This document shows, piece by piece, positions 1-6,267 of a stretch of DNA of 8,037 nt. The translations under genes were made by a program, and so were the position numbers. The stretch lies in the NCBI GenBank assembly GCA_964530225.1, contig CAZHBA010000058.1, forward strand, positions 1 to 8,037. The letters run 5' to 3'. Below the pieces are notes generated by a model, which was given only the letters and a program-made list of their open reading frames with translations, did not search any database and was not told where the DNA came from. The stretch is from CAZHBA01 sp964530225. GTDB lineage: Bacteria > Pseudomonadota > Alphaproteobacteria > UBA6615. The first letter of the stretch is position 1. Every line of letters starts with the position of its first letter.

Positions 1-918
1 GCCGCTAGTCAAGGCGGTTACATGGGCGCTACCGGCAATGGAGTCGAGATTGACGTTGAGTTTGATCGCTGAGCGTTCGGCGTCACTCAAGCCGCCCACA
101 TAGTTTGCCGAACCGGCCAGCGCCCATTCCTCCACGGTAAACAAAGCGATCCGCAGTCCGCGCTTCATCCGTGCCATTTGCGGCGCCATGGCCTCGGCGA
201 CGCTCAGAGTGGCGGCGAGGCCGGTGGCATTATCGATGGCGCTTTCCGCCAAGTGGTGGCCGTCGATGTGGGCCGATAGTACCACCCACTCGGGAGATCG
301 GCCTGGCAAGTCGAGGATCAGGTTCTCCATGCGGCGACGGGTTTCGGCGGCCTCGATACGGAGGCGGATGGTGGCTGGGCCGTCGGCGACCAGGGCGGCA
401 CCTGTCTCCGCGCTGATGCCGGCCGCCGGAATGCCGCGTTCCGGCGTTGCGCCGGACGAACCGGTCACCGGCCCGACATCGGAGAGATGGCAGGCGATCA
501 GGAACCCTATGCCTCCCCGGTCAAGCGCCCACTGGTATTTTCGGCGGCGGTGTATGGTGTCTGTGGCGAACATGTACTCGTGCTGGACCAGAACGATGCG
601 ACCCGGGATTTCAAGGGCGCACTGCGCAAAATTTCGTTCAGTACCACGGCCGACATTAACTAATTCACCAATAATGCCTCCCGGTGGAGTTGCAGGGGAA
701 CGGACTAGGGAAACGCAGGGCAGCGTCCGTCTGGTGTTGTCCAAGCGCTCCAATCCGGCATCGCCGCGTGACCATCCCAGGAAGTCGATGGCATGGCGGG
801 TCGGCGCGAGCCCAGTGACTTCCTCGAGCCGGTGCCGGAGATATGCCTGCGCCGATTGCTCGCTGTCGCTACCGGCGAAGCGGCCGCCGGTATCGCAGAT
901 TGCGGCAAGGTCACTCAT
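1..918 (-). CDS. M28 family metallopeptidase / aminopeptidase-like protein (C-terminus beyond window)
   Basis: The reading frame is open for 306 codons from an ATG at 918 to the window edge and has no stop, so the protein is C-terminally truncated here. Residues about 65-195 look like the PA (protease-associated) insert and 195-306 like the M28 zinc peptidase core. Visible metal-site motifs are intact: H217-I-D219 in 'LSAHIDGHH', D229 in 'SAIDNATG', the E263-E264 pair in 'VEEWALAGS', and D292 in 'NVNLDS'. The last zinc histidine would lie outside the window. Family knowledge predicts a di-zinc exopeptidase or amidohydrolase releasing N-terminal residues or acyl groups. No signal peptide is seen, so a cytoplasmic location is likely. 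It is the last visible gene of the run, 41 bases after the M24 gene. The ATG is preferred over a GTG two codons upstream because AGGAG at 929-933 is better spaced for the ATG. Family assignment is firm; the substrate is unknown. Confidence 0.88.
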   Translation of the reverse strand, partial: MSDLAAICDTGGRFAGSDSEQSAQAYLRHRLEEVTGLAPTRHAIDFLGWSRGDAGLERLDNTRRTLPCVSLVRSPATPPGGIIGELVNVGRGTERNFAQCALEIPGRIVLVQHEYMFATDTIHRRRKYQWALDRGGIGFLIACHLSDVGPVTGSSGATPERGIPAAGISAETGAALVADGPATIRLRIEAAETRRRMENLILDLPGRSPEWVVLSAHIDGHHLAESAIDNATGLAATLSVAEAMAPQMARMKRGLRIALFTVEEWALAGSANYVGGLSDAERSAIKLNVNLDSIAGSAHVTALTSG

Positions 919-959
919 TAGCACGTCGCTCCTGGAAGCCGTATCGGCTATTGTGCTGA
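919..959 (-). other. Longest intergenic gap, with a small nested inverted repeat
   Basis: This 41-base gap between the M24 stop and the M28 start holds a perfect 5-bp stem with a 3-base loop at 937-949 (AGCCG-ATA-CGGCT). An outer pair of complementary arms lies at 920-924 and 953-957. The M28 ribosome binding site lies between inner and outer arms, so the outer pairing could hide it. There is no U-tract, so a terminator is unlikely. The stems are short and may be chance. Confidence 0.25.
928..933 (-). promoter_or_regulatory. Ribosome binding site of the M28 gene
   Basis: On the minus strand AGGAGC lies 10 bases before the ATG at 918 (counted from AGGAG) and only 4 before an in-frame GTG at 924. 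The spacing favours the ATG, though the GTG cannot be excluded. Confidence 0.55.
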
Positions 960-2090
960 TCAGTCCCATTCGCCGCACCGGAACATCTTGCGCTCGAGCT
1001 TTGTTAGCCGCTGCGGCCCCTCTTCACTCACCAACACGGTCTCACTGAAGGCGATACCAACGTCGGCCGACGTATACATGTGGAAGGTCATTCCCGGTTC
1101 CAATCGCCACTCGGCCCCGGGTGTGAAGAGACGCGTAAAATCGCTGGTGCGCGGCGCCTGCTCGAAATAGTAGCCCAGCGTGTAACCAGTGTTGTTGACA
1201 TAGTGGCGGCGAAGGCCGGCGTTGATGGCTCCTTGGCGGAGAATGGTATCGACATCGCCGGCAACGGCGCCGGGTTTCATCGCAGCGATCTGGCGGTCCT
1301 GAATTTCGAGCAGAGCGGCGGCGGCATCGCGCAAACGGCCCGATGGTTTTCCCACGACCGCCGGTCGCATCAGTCGCGCGCAGTAGCCGTTGACTTTTGG
1401 AACCAGTTCCAGGTGCAGGACGTCACCGGGGCGAAGCGGATCGTCAGAGAGCTTGCCGTGAAGGAAGTTCCAATCCCGAGCTACAGTGATCGGGCCGGTG
1501 CGCCCGAAGTCGGCGCCGAGTTCGATGAAGGAGCCCGACGCAACGGCGGCCGCCGTCCGCGAGGACGTGCCCGGCTTGGCTGCGGCCACAGCGCGCCGCA
1601 TGGTTTCGTCGGCGATGGCGGCGGCCTTGCGCATGACTGCCACCTCGTTGGTCGACTTGTTTAAGCGAAGAGATCGGAAAATGTCACTGAGATCGACGAA
1701 GTCTACGCCGGGCAATGCATCCTGAAGAAGGCCGAACCGCTTCGCCGGCATGCAGTAAGAATTCATGTCGAGACCCACGCTTCGGCCGTCGGCAGATTCG
1801 ATAACCTCGGCAACCACCGCAACCGGGTCTTCTGTGTCGTCGAAGGTCCGGCGCGCGTCGAACCAGGCGGCGTTTAGGAACGGCTGTTCGTCGAGACGGC
1901 GGACGACCATCGTCGGCGTTCCCTGTCCGGGAATGACCACTGCCCGGTAAAGGTTTTCGGAGATGGCGAAGCCGGTGAAGTAATGCAGCATCTCGGCCTC
2001 GTCGGCGATAACGTTGTCGATGCCGCGTTCGGCCATGACCGTCCGCAGCCGGCCGAGCCGTTCGGCGTATTCCTCTTTCGGAAACGGCAT
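960..2090 (-). CDS. M24 family (creatinase/prolidase fold) protein lacking canonical metal ligands
   Basis: The protein has 376 residues. Residues 1-145 resemble the creatinase N-terminal domain and 150-376 the pita-bread M24 domain, so its length is normal for Xaa-Pro peptidase, creatinase or ectoine hydrolase relatives. Substrate-site His211 in 'NFLHGKLSDDPLRPGD' is kept. The five usual metal ligands (D, D, H, E, E) align by eye with E228, R239, Y303, Y339 and S349, so it is probably not a di-metal peptidase. Creatinase is a known metal-free member hydrolysing a C-N bond, but its second catalytic Glu aligns with M241 here, so creatine is not a supported substrate. Start: an ATG at 2090 with GAGGT upstream, sharing its first base with the TAA of the M20 gene (TAATG). 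A longer frame reaching 2267 lies inside the M20 gene and is rejected. Inferred role: a C-N hydrolase or related step on the cluster's substrate. Confidence 0.88.
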   Translation of the reverse strand: MPFPKEEYAERLGRLRTVMAERGIDNVIADEAEMLHYFTGFAISENLYRAVVIPGQGTPTMVVRRLDEQPFLNAAWFDARRTFDDTEDPVAVVAEVIESADGRSVGLDMNSYCMPAKRFGLLQDALPGVDFVDLSDIFRSLRLNKSTNEVAVMRKAAAIADETMRRAVAAAKPGTSSRTAAAVASGSFIELGADFGRTGPITVARDWNFLHGKLSDDPLRPGDVLHLELVPKVNGYCARLMRPAVVGKPSGRLRDAAAALLEIQDRQIAAMKPGAVAGDVDTILRQGAINAGLRRHYVNNTGYTLGYYFEQAPRTSDFTRLFTPGAEWRLEPGMTFHMYTSADVGIAFSETVLVSEEGPQRLTKLERKMFRCGEWD

Positions 2091-3307
2091 TACGCGACCT
2101 CGCAGATATCCAGGATTGTTAGCAAGTAGATGCGGATCATGTCCAGGTAATCGGGAATATCGACCCGTTCGTCCGGCATCGTGTTGTAACGCCCGCCGGG
2201 ACCACAGACGATGCCTGGCATGCCGGCGCGGTGCTTCAGGTGGGCTGCATCGGTACCGTAGAAACAATAGGGGCGAACTGGCCCCTGCGGCTGATCTTCG
2301 CCGCGAACCCGGCGATAAGCATCGGTGATCGCAGCGACGACGGGATTTTTCAACCCTGACTCGAATGGCAGCATCGACGGCCTTTCACCGGCGTGCTGCT
2401 TGAAGACGCTGGTTCGAAGACCGGGCATATTCGACTCCAGTTCACCGAGCAAGACCTCGATGTCGCCGATGACGCTCTTCTCCGACTGGCTGGGACCGTA
2501 CCGGACCGTGCCGGCCAAGCGGGCGAAGTCGGCCACTTGCGGCGGTCGCCAGTCATGGAAATTTTGGGTTAGCGAGCCGCGAACGACCCCGATATTGGCC
2601 CGGTTTACGGTGGCATGATCCGCATTGGCGGCGCCGGAGAAGGTCATGGTGTTAAACCGCGGGACGAGAGCCGCGGCAGCGGCGATAGCGTCGACACTTT
2701 CTTCGCGTTTTGATACGTGGCGAGTGACGCCGGTGAGCTCAATGACGACGTTGAAGCTACCCGCGTGCAGGGTCAGGCCGTTGAGGTCCGTGGGCTCCAT
2801 ATTGATGAAGCAGTCGGCGCGCACCCCCTGTTCGATCGCCTTGACTGTGCCGACACCACCCTGCAGTTCACCTACCACGTACTCGAGGGTGATATCGCCA
2901 TTCAGCCGAATGCCGGCGTCGACTAGGGTCTTGACTGCCATGAAAGCGGCTGCGTCGCCGGCCTTCATGTTGGAAACGCCAATGCCGTAGATGAAGTCGT
3001 CGTCGTAGTGGCCGCCCCAGGGGTCGATGGTCCAGTCATCGGTTGCGGGATTGGTGTCCATGTGGCCATTGAACATCAGGCTTTTGGCGCCGCCGCTTCC
3101 CTTCAAGGTGCCGATGGCGTTATACCTTTCGGCCTCCACATGTTGCAGCGTCGAATCTAGCTCCAGTGAATTCATATGATCGACCATGAACCGTGCAAGC
3201 TCCGTCTCGCCGGGCTCACCGCTGTAGCTCTTAAAACGGATCATGGCGGCAAGAAATTCAAGTGCCTCCGACGGGTCGATGCTGTCGAGGATCCGTTGAC
3301 TGTCCAA
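2090..3307 (-). CDS. M20 family (ArgE/DapE/carboxypeptidase G2-like) amidohydrolase homologue with altered metal site, TTG start
   Basis: The protein has 405 residues, normal for M20 deacylases. Order: catalytic domain 1-185, dimerisation (lid) domain about 186-300, catalytic domain resumed 300-405. Seen: H82 and D84 in 'NGHMDTNP', the general-base Glu E147 in 'VVGELQGG', E171 in 'NMEPT', lid-domain H197 in 'TRHVSK', and 'GTDAAHL' near 351. Three usual zinc ligands are changed by eye alignment: the bridging Asp is N113 ('SNMKAG'), the Glu after the general base is L148, and the C-terminal His before 'PDE' is T376. Typical members hydrolyse N-acyl or peptide bonds with two zincs; this one may bind one metal, none, or have another chemistry. 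The start is TTG at 3307 with AAGGA 7 bases upstream; there is no in-frame ATG or GTG nearby, and the next Met (residue 22) would remove the fold's first helix. It begins 19 bases after the MmgE/PrpD stop. Confidence 0.9.
   Translation of the reverse strand: MDSQRILDSIDPSEALEFLAAMIRFKSYSGEPGETELARFMVDHMNSLELDSTLQHVEAERYNAIGTLKGSGGAKSLMFNGHMDTNPATDDWTIDPWGGHYDDDFIYGIGVSNMKAGDAAAFMAVKTLVDAGIRLNGDITLEYVVGELQGGVGTVKAIEQGVRADCFINMEPTDLNGLTLHAGSFNVVIELTGVTRHVSKREESVDAIAAAAALVPRFNTMTFSGAANADHATVNRANIGVVRGSLTQNFHDWRPPQVADFARLAGTVRYGPSQSEKSVIGDIEVLLGELESNMPGLRTSVFKQHAGERPSMLPFESGLKNPVVAAITDAYRRVRGEDQPQGPVRPYCFYGTDAAHLKHRAGMPGIVCGPGGRYNTMPDERVDIPDYLDMIRIYLLTILDICEVA
2097..2101 (-). promoter_or_regulatory. 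Ribosome binding site of the M24 gene
   Basis: GAGGT on the minus strand lies 6 bases before the ATG at 2090, inside the last codons of the upstream M20 gene. Together with the TAATG junction this supports translational coupling and fixes the M24 start at 2090. Confidence 0.65.
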
Positions 3308-3313
3308 GGCCCG

Positions 3314-3320
3314 TTCCTTT
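3314..3320 (-). promoter_or_regulatory. Ribosome binding site supporting a TTG start (second M20 gene)
   Basis: AAAGGAA on the minus strand sits just upstream of TTG at 3307, with 7 bases between AAGGA and the start. It decides the start, because no ATG or GTG occurs between the preceding stop at 3327 and this codon in frame. Confidence 0.6.
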
Positions 3321-3326
3321 CTATCG

Positions 3327-4727
3327 TCAGTCGGCGCAGCGCAGAGACGCCATCAGACTGGAAATACTATCGGCTGCCGGAAGATTGAAAACCGCCGCCT
3401 CCAATTTGCTGGCCGCGTCCGCAGAAAGCGCGCGCGGCGCCAGGTCTCGATACTTGGCGACCACTTGTTCGGTCGTCAGCGGGTTCAGGGGGTCGCCCAA
3501 TCCGATTGGTTCATGGCCTTCCAATCGCTCACCGGCGGTCGTGACAATGCTGACGACGGGTTCCGAGTTTTCATCTTGGTCCGGATCGACTGTCATCGTG
3601 ACGCGCCCCATGAGGTCGCGCACCGCCCTATCATTGATCCACTTGTCCTCGAACTCGGCCAACGAGGCGCGCCCGGTAACCAGCCCGACTGCGACGCCGT
3701 AAGGCAGGCTCATCTGCGCAGCCAGTCGGGTTTTGGGATTTGGGTCGCCAATTGAAAGCTTGTTGGCGGCACTGCAGAGAAGGTCGATATGCTTGATATC
3801 ATCGGCCTTCAATCCATGTTCGGCGCGGAACCGAAGCACCACGTCCAACGGCGCGTGTAGACCACGGCAAGCCGCATAGGGTTTGATACCGCTTTTCATG
3901 ATTCGGTACGCTCGGCCAAGGTCTTCCGTGAACGCTGCAGGCTCTGCCGACGCCGCACAATAAGTTGCAAGAAAGCCGCCATACTCAGCGTCCAGCACGC
4001 GGGTTGGTCCGGTGAAGCCGGCGCGCGCCATATAGGCGGCTGTAACACCGATTTCGGCGGCACGACCAGTGTGGTAGCGCTTGCTCATAGCCCCGTCAGC
4101 AAGAAAGGCCCATGTGCCTCCGGTGAAACTGCCGGCGATGCCTAGCGCCCAAGCCGTCTTCTCGGCATCCAGGTCAAGCATGCGGGCGGCGGCGGCGGCG
4201 GCGCCGAAGCTCCCGCAGGTGCCGGTCGAATGCCAGCCGCCTCCGGTATTGTGCGCACAGTAGCCGCCGGCACCTTCCAGCACCCGCAGAGCGACGTCAT
4301 ACCCGGCGATGATGGACTCCAGTACACGGCCACCATCTTCAATGTCTTCGGCTTCAGCGACGGCTAGAACGGCGGGGATGACGACGGCGCCGGAATGGTC
4401 GGCGCCGCCGAAATCATCCAGTTCCTGAGCATGCGCGATGACGCCGTTGACCAGTGCCGCGGCGGCGGCTGTTGTGGTCCGTGCGGTTCCCCAAATGCCA
4501 CACGGCCCGCTTGCCGGAGCAAACCCGTCGGCCGCCGACATCATGGCCCGGCTTTCCACCGTGTCGACGCCGGCCAGCGCCGCGCCCAGGAGATCAAGGG
4601 TCAACACGCGCGCATAGGCGACCACGTCGGTGGGGACTTGCTCCAGGTTAAAATCGGCGACAAACCTGGCCATCGCCACGCTGGGACTATCGCCAACGCT
4701 AGCCGGGTCAGTTGAGTTTTTATCCAT
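3327..4727 (-). CDS. MmgE/PrpD family protein (2-methylcitrate dehydratase / iminodisuccinate epimerase superfamily)
   Basis: The protein has 466 residues, the usual family length, with a helical N-terminal domain to about 270 and an alpha/beta lid domain at about 275-400. Family signatures seen: 'TLDLLGAALAG' (43-53), H99 with D104-D105 in 'HAQELDDFGG', H111 in 'HSGAVVIPA' (usually H-P-G), K216 and H219 in 'SKRYHTGRAA', 'KPYAACRGLH' (282-291) and 'AQMSLPYGVA' (337-346). Known members catalyse dehydration (PrpD), decarboxylation of cis-aconitate, or epimerisation of iminodisuccinate; all act on polycarboxylates by proton abstraction and need no iron-sulfur cluster. Sitting 18 bases after an argininosuccinate lyase-like gene, an epimerase or isomerase preparing the substrate stereoisomer for the lyase is the most attractive reading, but this is inference; no methylcitrate cycle gene is present. 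The ATG at 4727 lacks a strong ribosome binding site: AGGAG is 15 bases away and overlaps the lyase stop. Confidence 0.92.
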   Translation of the reverse strand: MDKNSTDPASVGDSPSVAMARFVADFNLEQVPTDVVAYARVLTLDLLGAALAGVDTVESRAMMSAADGFAPASGPCGIWGTARTTTAAAAALVNGVIAHAQELDDFGGADHSGAVVIPAVLAVAEAEDIEDGGRVLESIIAGYDVALRVLEGAGGYCAHNTGGGWHSTGTCGSFGAAAAAARMLDLDAEKTAWALGIAGSFTGGTWAFLADGAMSKRYHTGRAAEIGVTAAYMARAGFTGPTRVLDAEYGGFLATYCAASAEPAAFTEDLGRAYRIMKSGIKPYAACRGLHAPLDVVLRFRAEHGLKADDIKHIDLLCSAANKLSIGDPNPKTRLAAQMSLPYGVAVGLVTGRASLAEFEDKWINDRAVRDLMGRVTMTVDPDQDENSEPVVSIVTTAGERLEGHEPIGLGDPLNPLTTEQVVAKYRDLAPRALSADAASKLEAAVFNLPAADSISSLMASLRCAD

Positions 4728-4745
4728 AACGTACCGCCCCGGCTC

Positions 4746-6254
4746 CTAGATTGAGGACAACGCGCGGGCGCGCGCAATCAAAGCTGCAATGGCTTCATCG
4801 GCACGGTCTTTGCTCGCCACCCATTCCGCCCGGTGCTTGTCAAGGGCTTCGGTGAGGGCGGTATTGTGGGCGCGGGTCTCATCCGGATGCACGCTGCCTT
4901 CGGTGGCGCGATTGGTGAGAAACGCCCGGGCATCCAGAATTTCACGCAGTTCCGCGACCGGAATATCGATGTCCATATCGGCCATCTCGCGACCCGCGGC
5001 GGCTAAATCTTCGCTACGCACCTCCGCCGGCGTCCGACCGGCGGCGATGCTATCGCGGACAAACCGTCCAACAATGTGATGAGCTGCCCGGAACGGCTGG
5101 TCGTAGCGACGTACGATCTCGTCGGCAAGATGGCTGGTCGTGCTCCAGAAGGCATCGGCGGCCACAGCCATTCGGTCTTCATTGACAATCAGTGTCGCCA
5201 CCGTTTCGGCCGCGAGCCTGAGCGCCTGTGACGTTGCATCGCCCATGCCCGTAAGTAAATCGTCGGCAAAAGTGAGATCGAGGTCGGTCGATACGACGCT
5301 ATGTTGGCAGGCCATGACCCCGGGCAACCAACCCGCTGCCTGGCCACTTAATGACTTAATTCGCTCCAGCGAATGCGGGTTCTTCTTTTGCGGCATGATG
5401 CTGGACGTGCCGGCGAGACCATCGGCGACCTCGACATAACCGAATTCCCAGGAATGCCAGACGTAAAGATCGTTGGCGAGGCGCCCCAAGTTGGACATCA
5501 GCAGGCATAGAGTGGCTACGACCTCCTCAATGTAGTCTCGAGCGAATCCGCCGGCGTCGGAGGAATTGAACTCTATGCCGTCGTGACCCAATAGCTCCGC
5601 CGTGCGCTTCCGGTTGATCGGCCAGGACGTGCCGGCCATTGCGGCGCCACCGAGACTGGAAAGATTGGTCCGCCCGTAGGTAGCGAGTATGCGCGTCAAA
5701 TCACGCTCGAAGGCGGCCCCATAACGCATCAGGTGATGACCAAAGGTGGTCGGCTGGGCGTGTTGAAGGTGGGTATAGCCAGGCATTAGGGTTTCTGCAT
5801 GATGCGCGGCTTGATTGAGGACAGCATCTTGTAGGCGCAGCGTATCGTCGATGACAACGAGTAACAAATCGCGCAAATATAGCCTTTCGGAGGCAGCGCT
5901 TTGGTCATTGCGGCTTCGGCCAGTCTGTAGCCGACCAGCGATTTCCTTGCCCAAGCGCTCACCAAGGAAATGTTCCGTCTGCACTAAGAATGATCCGGAT
6001 TGCAGCAGCCAAGGGAAGGTGTCCTCGCCACTGGCATAAATCTCCAGCAACCCTTCTAGGAGCTTGGCACCCCGCTCTTCCGTGAGGATGCCCGTTTCTG
6101 TGAGCATCACCGCATGCGCCAAATCGACCAGCGTGTATTCTCGGAAACGTCGTACCAGGCGAGAAATGTTGGGAACCTCCTCGCAGTCGATCAAGACCTG
6201 AGTGCGCTGGCCGAGCCGCGCTTCCTCCAAGAATACGTCTTCCTTACTGCTCAT
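4746..6254 (-). CDS. Argininosuccinate lyase-like C-N lyase (fumarase/aspartase superfamily)
   Basis: The protein has 502 residues, longer than typical ArgH (about 460). Superfamily signatures: 'GRLQTGRSRNDQSA' (107-120), 'MPGYTHLQHAQP' (157-168) with catalytic H162, 'LGGAAMAGTSWPINR' (201-215), and the flexible-loop signature 'TSSIMPQKKNPHSLE' (283-297) with the general-base serine at 284/285. The residue before TGRSRND is Q110, where ArgH usually has His. Known relatives eliminate fumarate from argininosuccinate, or from iminodisuccinate and EDDS in chelator degraders. The all-hydrolase, catabolic-looking context and absence of other arginine biosynthesis genes argue against a plain ArgH. 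Expected activity: reversible elimination of fumarate from an N-substituted aspartate; active sites would form at the interfaces of a homotetramer. The start is ATG at 6254 with GGGAGG 6 bases upstream; a GTG at 6275 in the same frame overlaps the ureohydrolase gene and has no comparable site. It follows that gene by 13 bases. Confidence 0.92.
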   Translation of the reverse strand: MSSKEDVFLEEARLGQRTQVLIDCEEVPNISRLVRRFREYTLVDLAHAVMLTETGILTEERGAKLLEGLLEIYASGEDTFPWLLQSGSFLVQTEHFLGERLGKEIAGRLQTGRSRNDQSAASERLYLRDLLLVVIDDTLRLQDAVLNQAAHHAETLMPGYTHLQHAQPTTFGHHLMRYGAAFERDLTRILATYGRTNLSSLGGAAMAGTSWPINRKRTAELLGHDGIEFNSSDAGGFARDYIEEVVATLCLLMSNLGRLANDLYVWHSWEFGYVEVADGLAGTSSIMPQKKNPHSLERIKSLSGQAAGWLPGVMACQHSVVSTDLDLTFADDLLTGMGDATSQALRLAAETVATLIVNEDRMAVAADAFWSTTSHLADEIVRRYDQPFRAAHHIVGRFVRDSIAAGRTPAEVRSEDLAAAGREMADMDIDIPVAELREILDARAFLTNRATEGSVHPDETRAHNTALTEALDKHRAEWVASKDRADEAIAALIARARALSSI

Positions 6255-6260
6255 GACATG

Positions 6261-6266
6261 CCTCCC
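6261..6266 (-). promoter_or_regulatory. Ribosome binding site of the lyase gene
   Basis: GGGAGG on the minus strand lies 6 bases before the ATG at 6254 and within the 13-base gap after the ureohydrolase stop. This places the start at 6254, not at the in-frame GTG at 6275. Confidence 0.7.
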
Positions 6267-6267
6267 A

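Noticed and set aside
188..1048. A 286-codon open frame on the plus strand
   Set aside because: It lies antisense to the M28 gene and the end of the M24 gene, both with clear family motifs on the minus strand; its translation is Arg/Ser/Pro-rich with no recognisable domain, as expected for a shadow in GC-rich DNA.
2091..2267. N-terminal extension of the M24 protein by 59 residues
   Set aside because: It overlaps the conserved C-terminal part of the M20 gene in another frame and reads as low-complexity Arg-rich sequence; the ATG at 2090 has its own ribosome binding site and fits the family length.
3327..4727. 2-methylcitrate dehydratase (prpD) of propionate metabolism
   Set aside because: No prpB, prpC or acnD-like neighbour is present, and the family includes epimerases and decarboxylases, so only the family name is supported.
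4746..6254. Biosynthetic argininosuccinate lyase (argH)
   Set aside because: The fold matches, but the changed TGRSRND context, extra length, and a neighbourhood of hydrolases and an MmgE/PrpD protein without arginine biosynthesis genes make this label unsafe.
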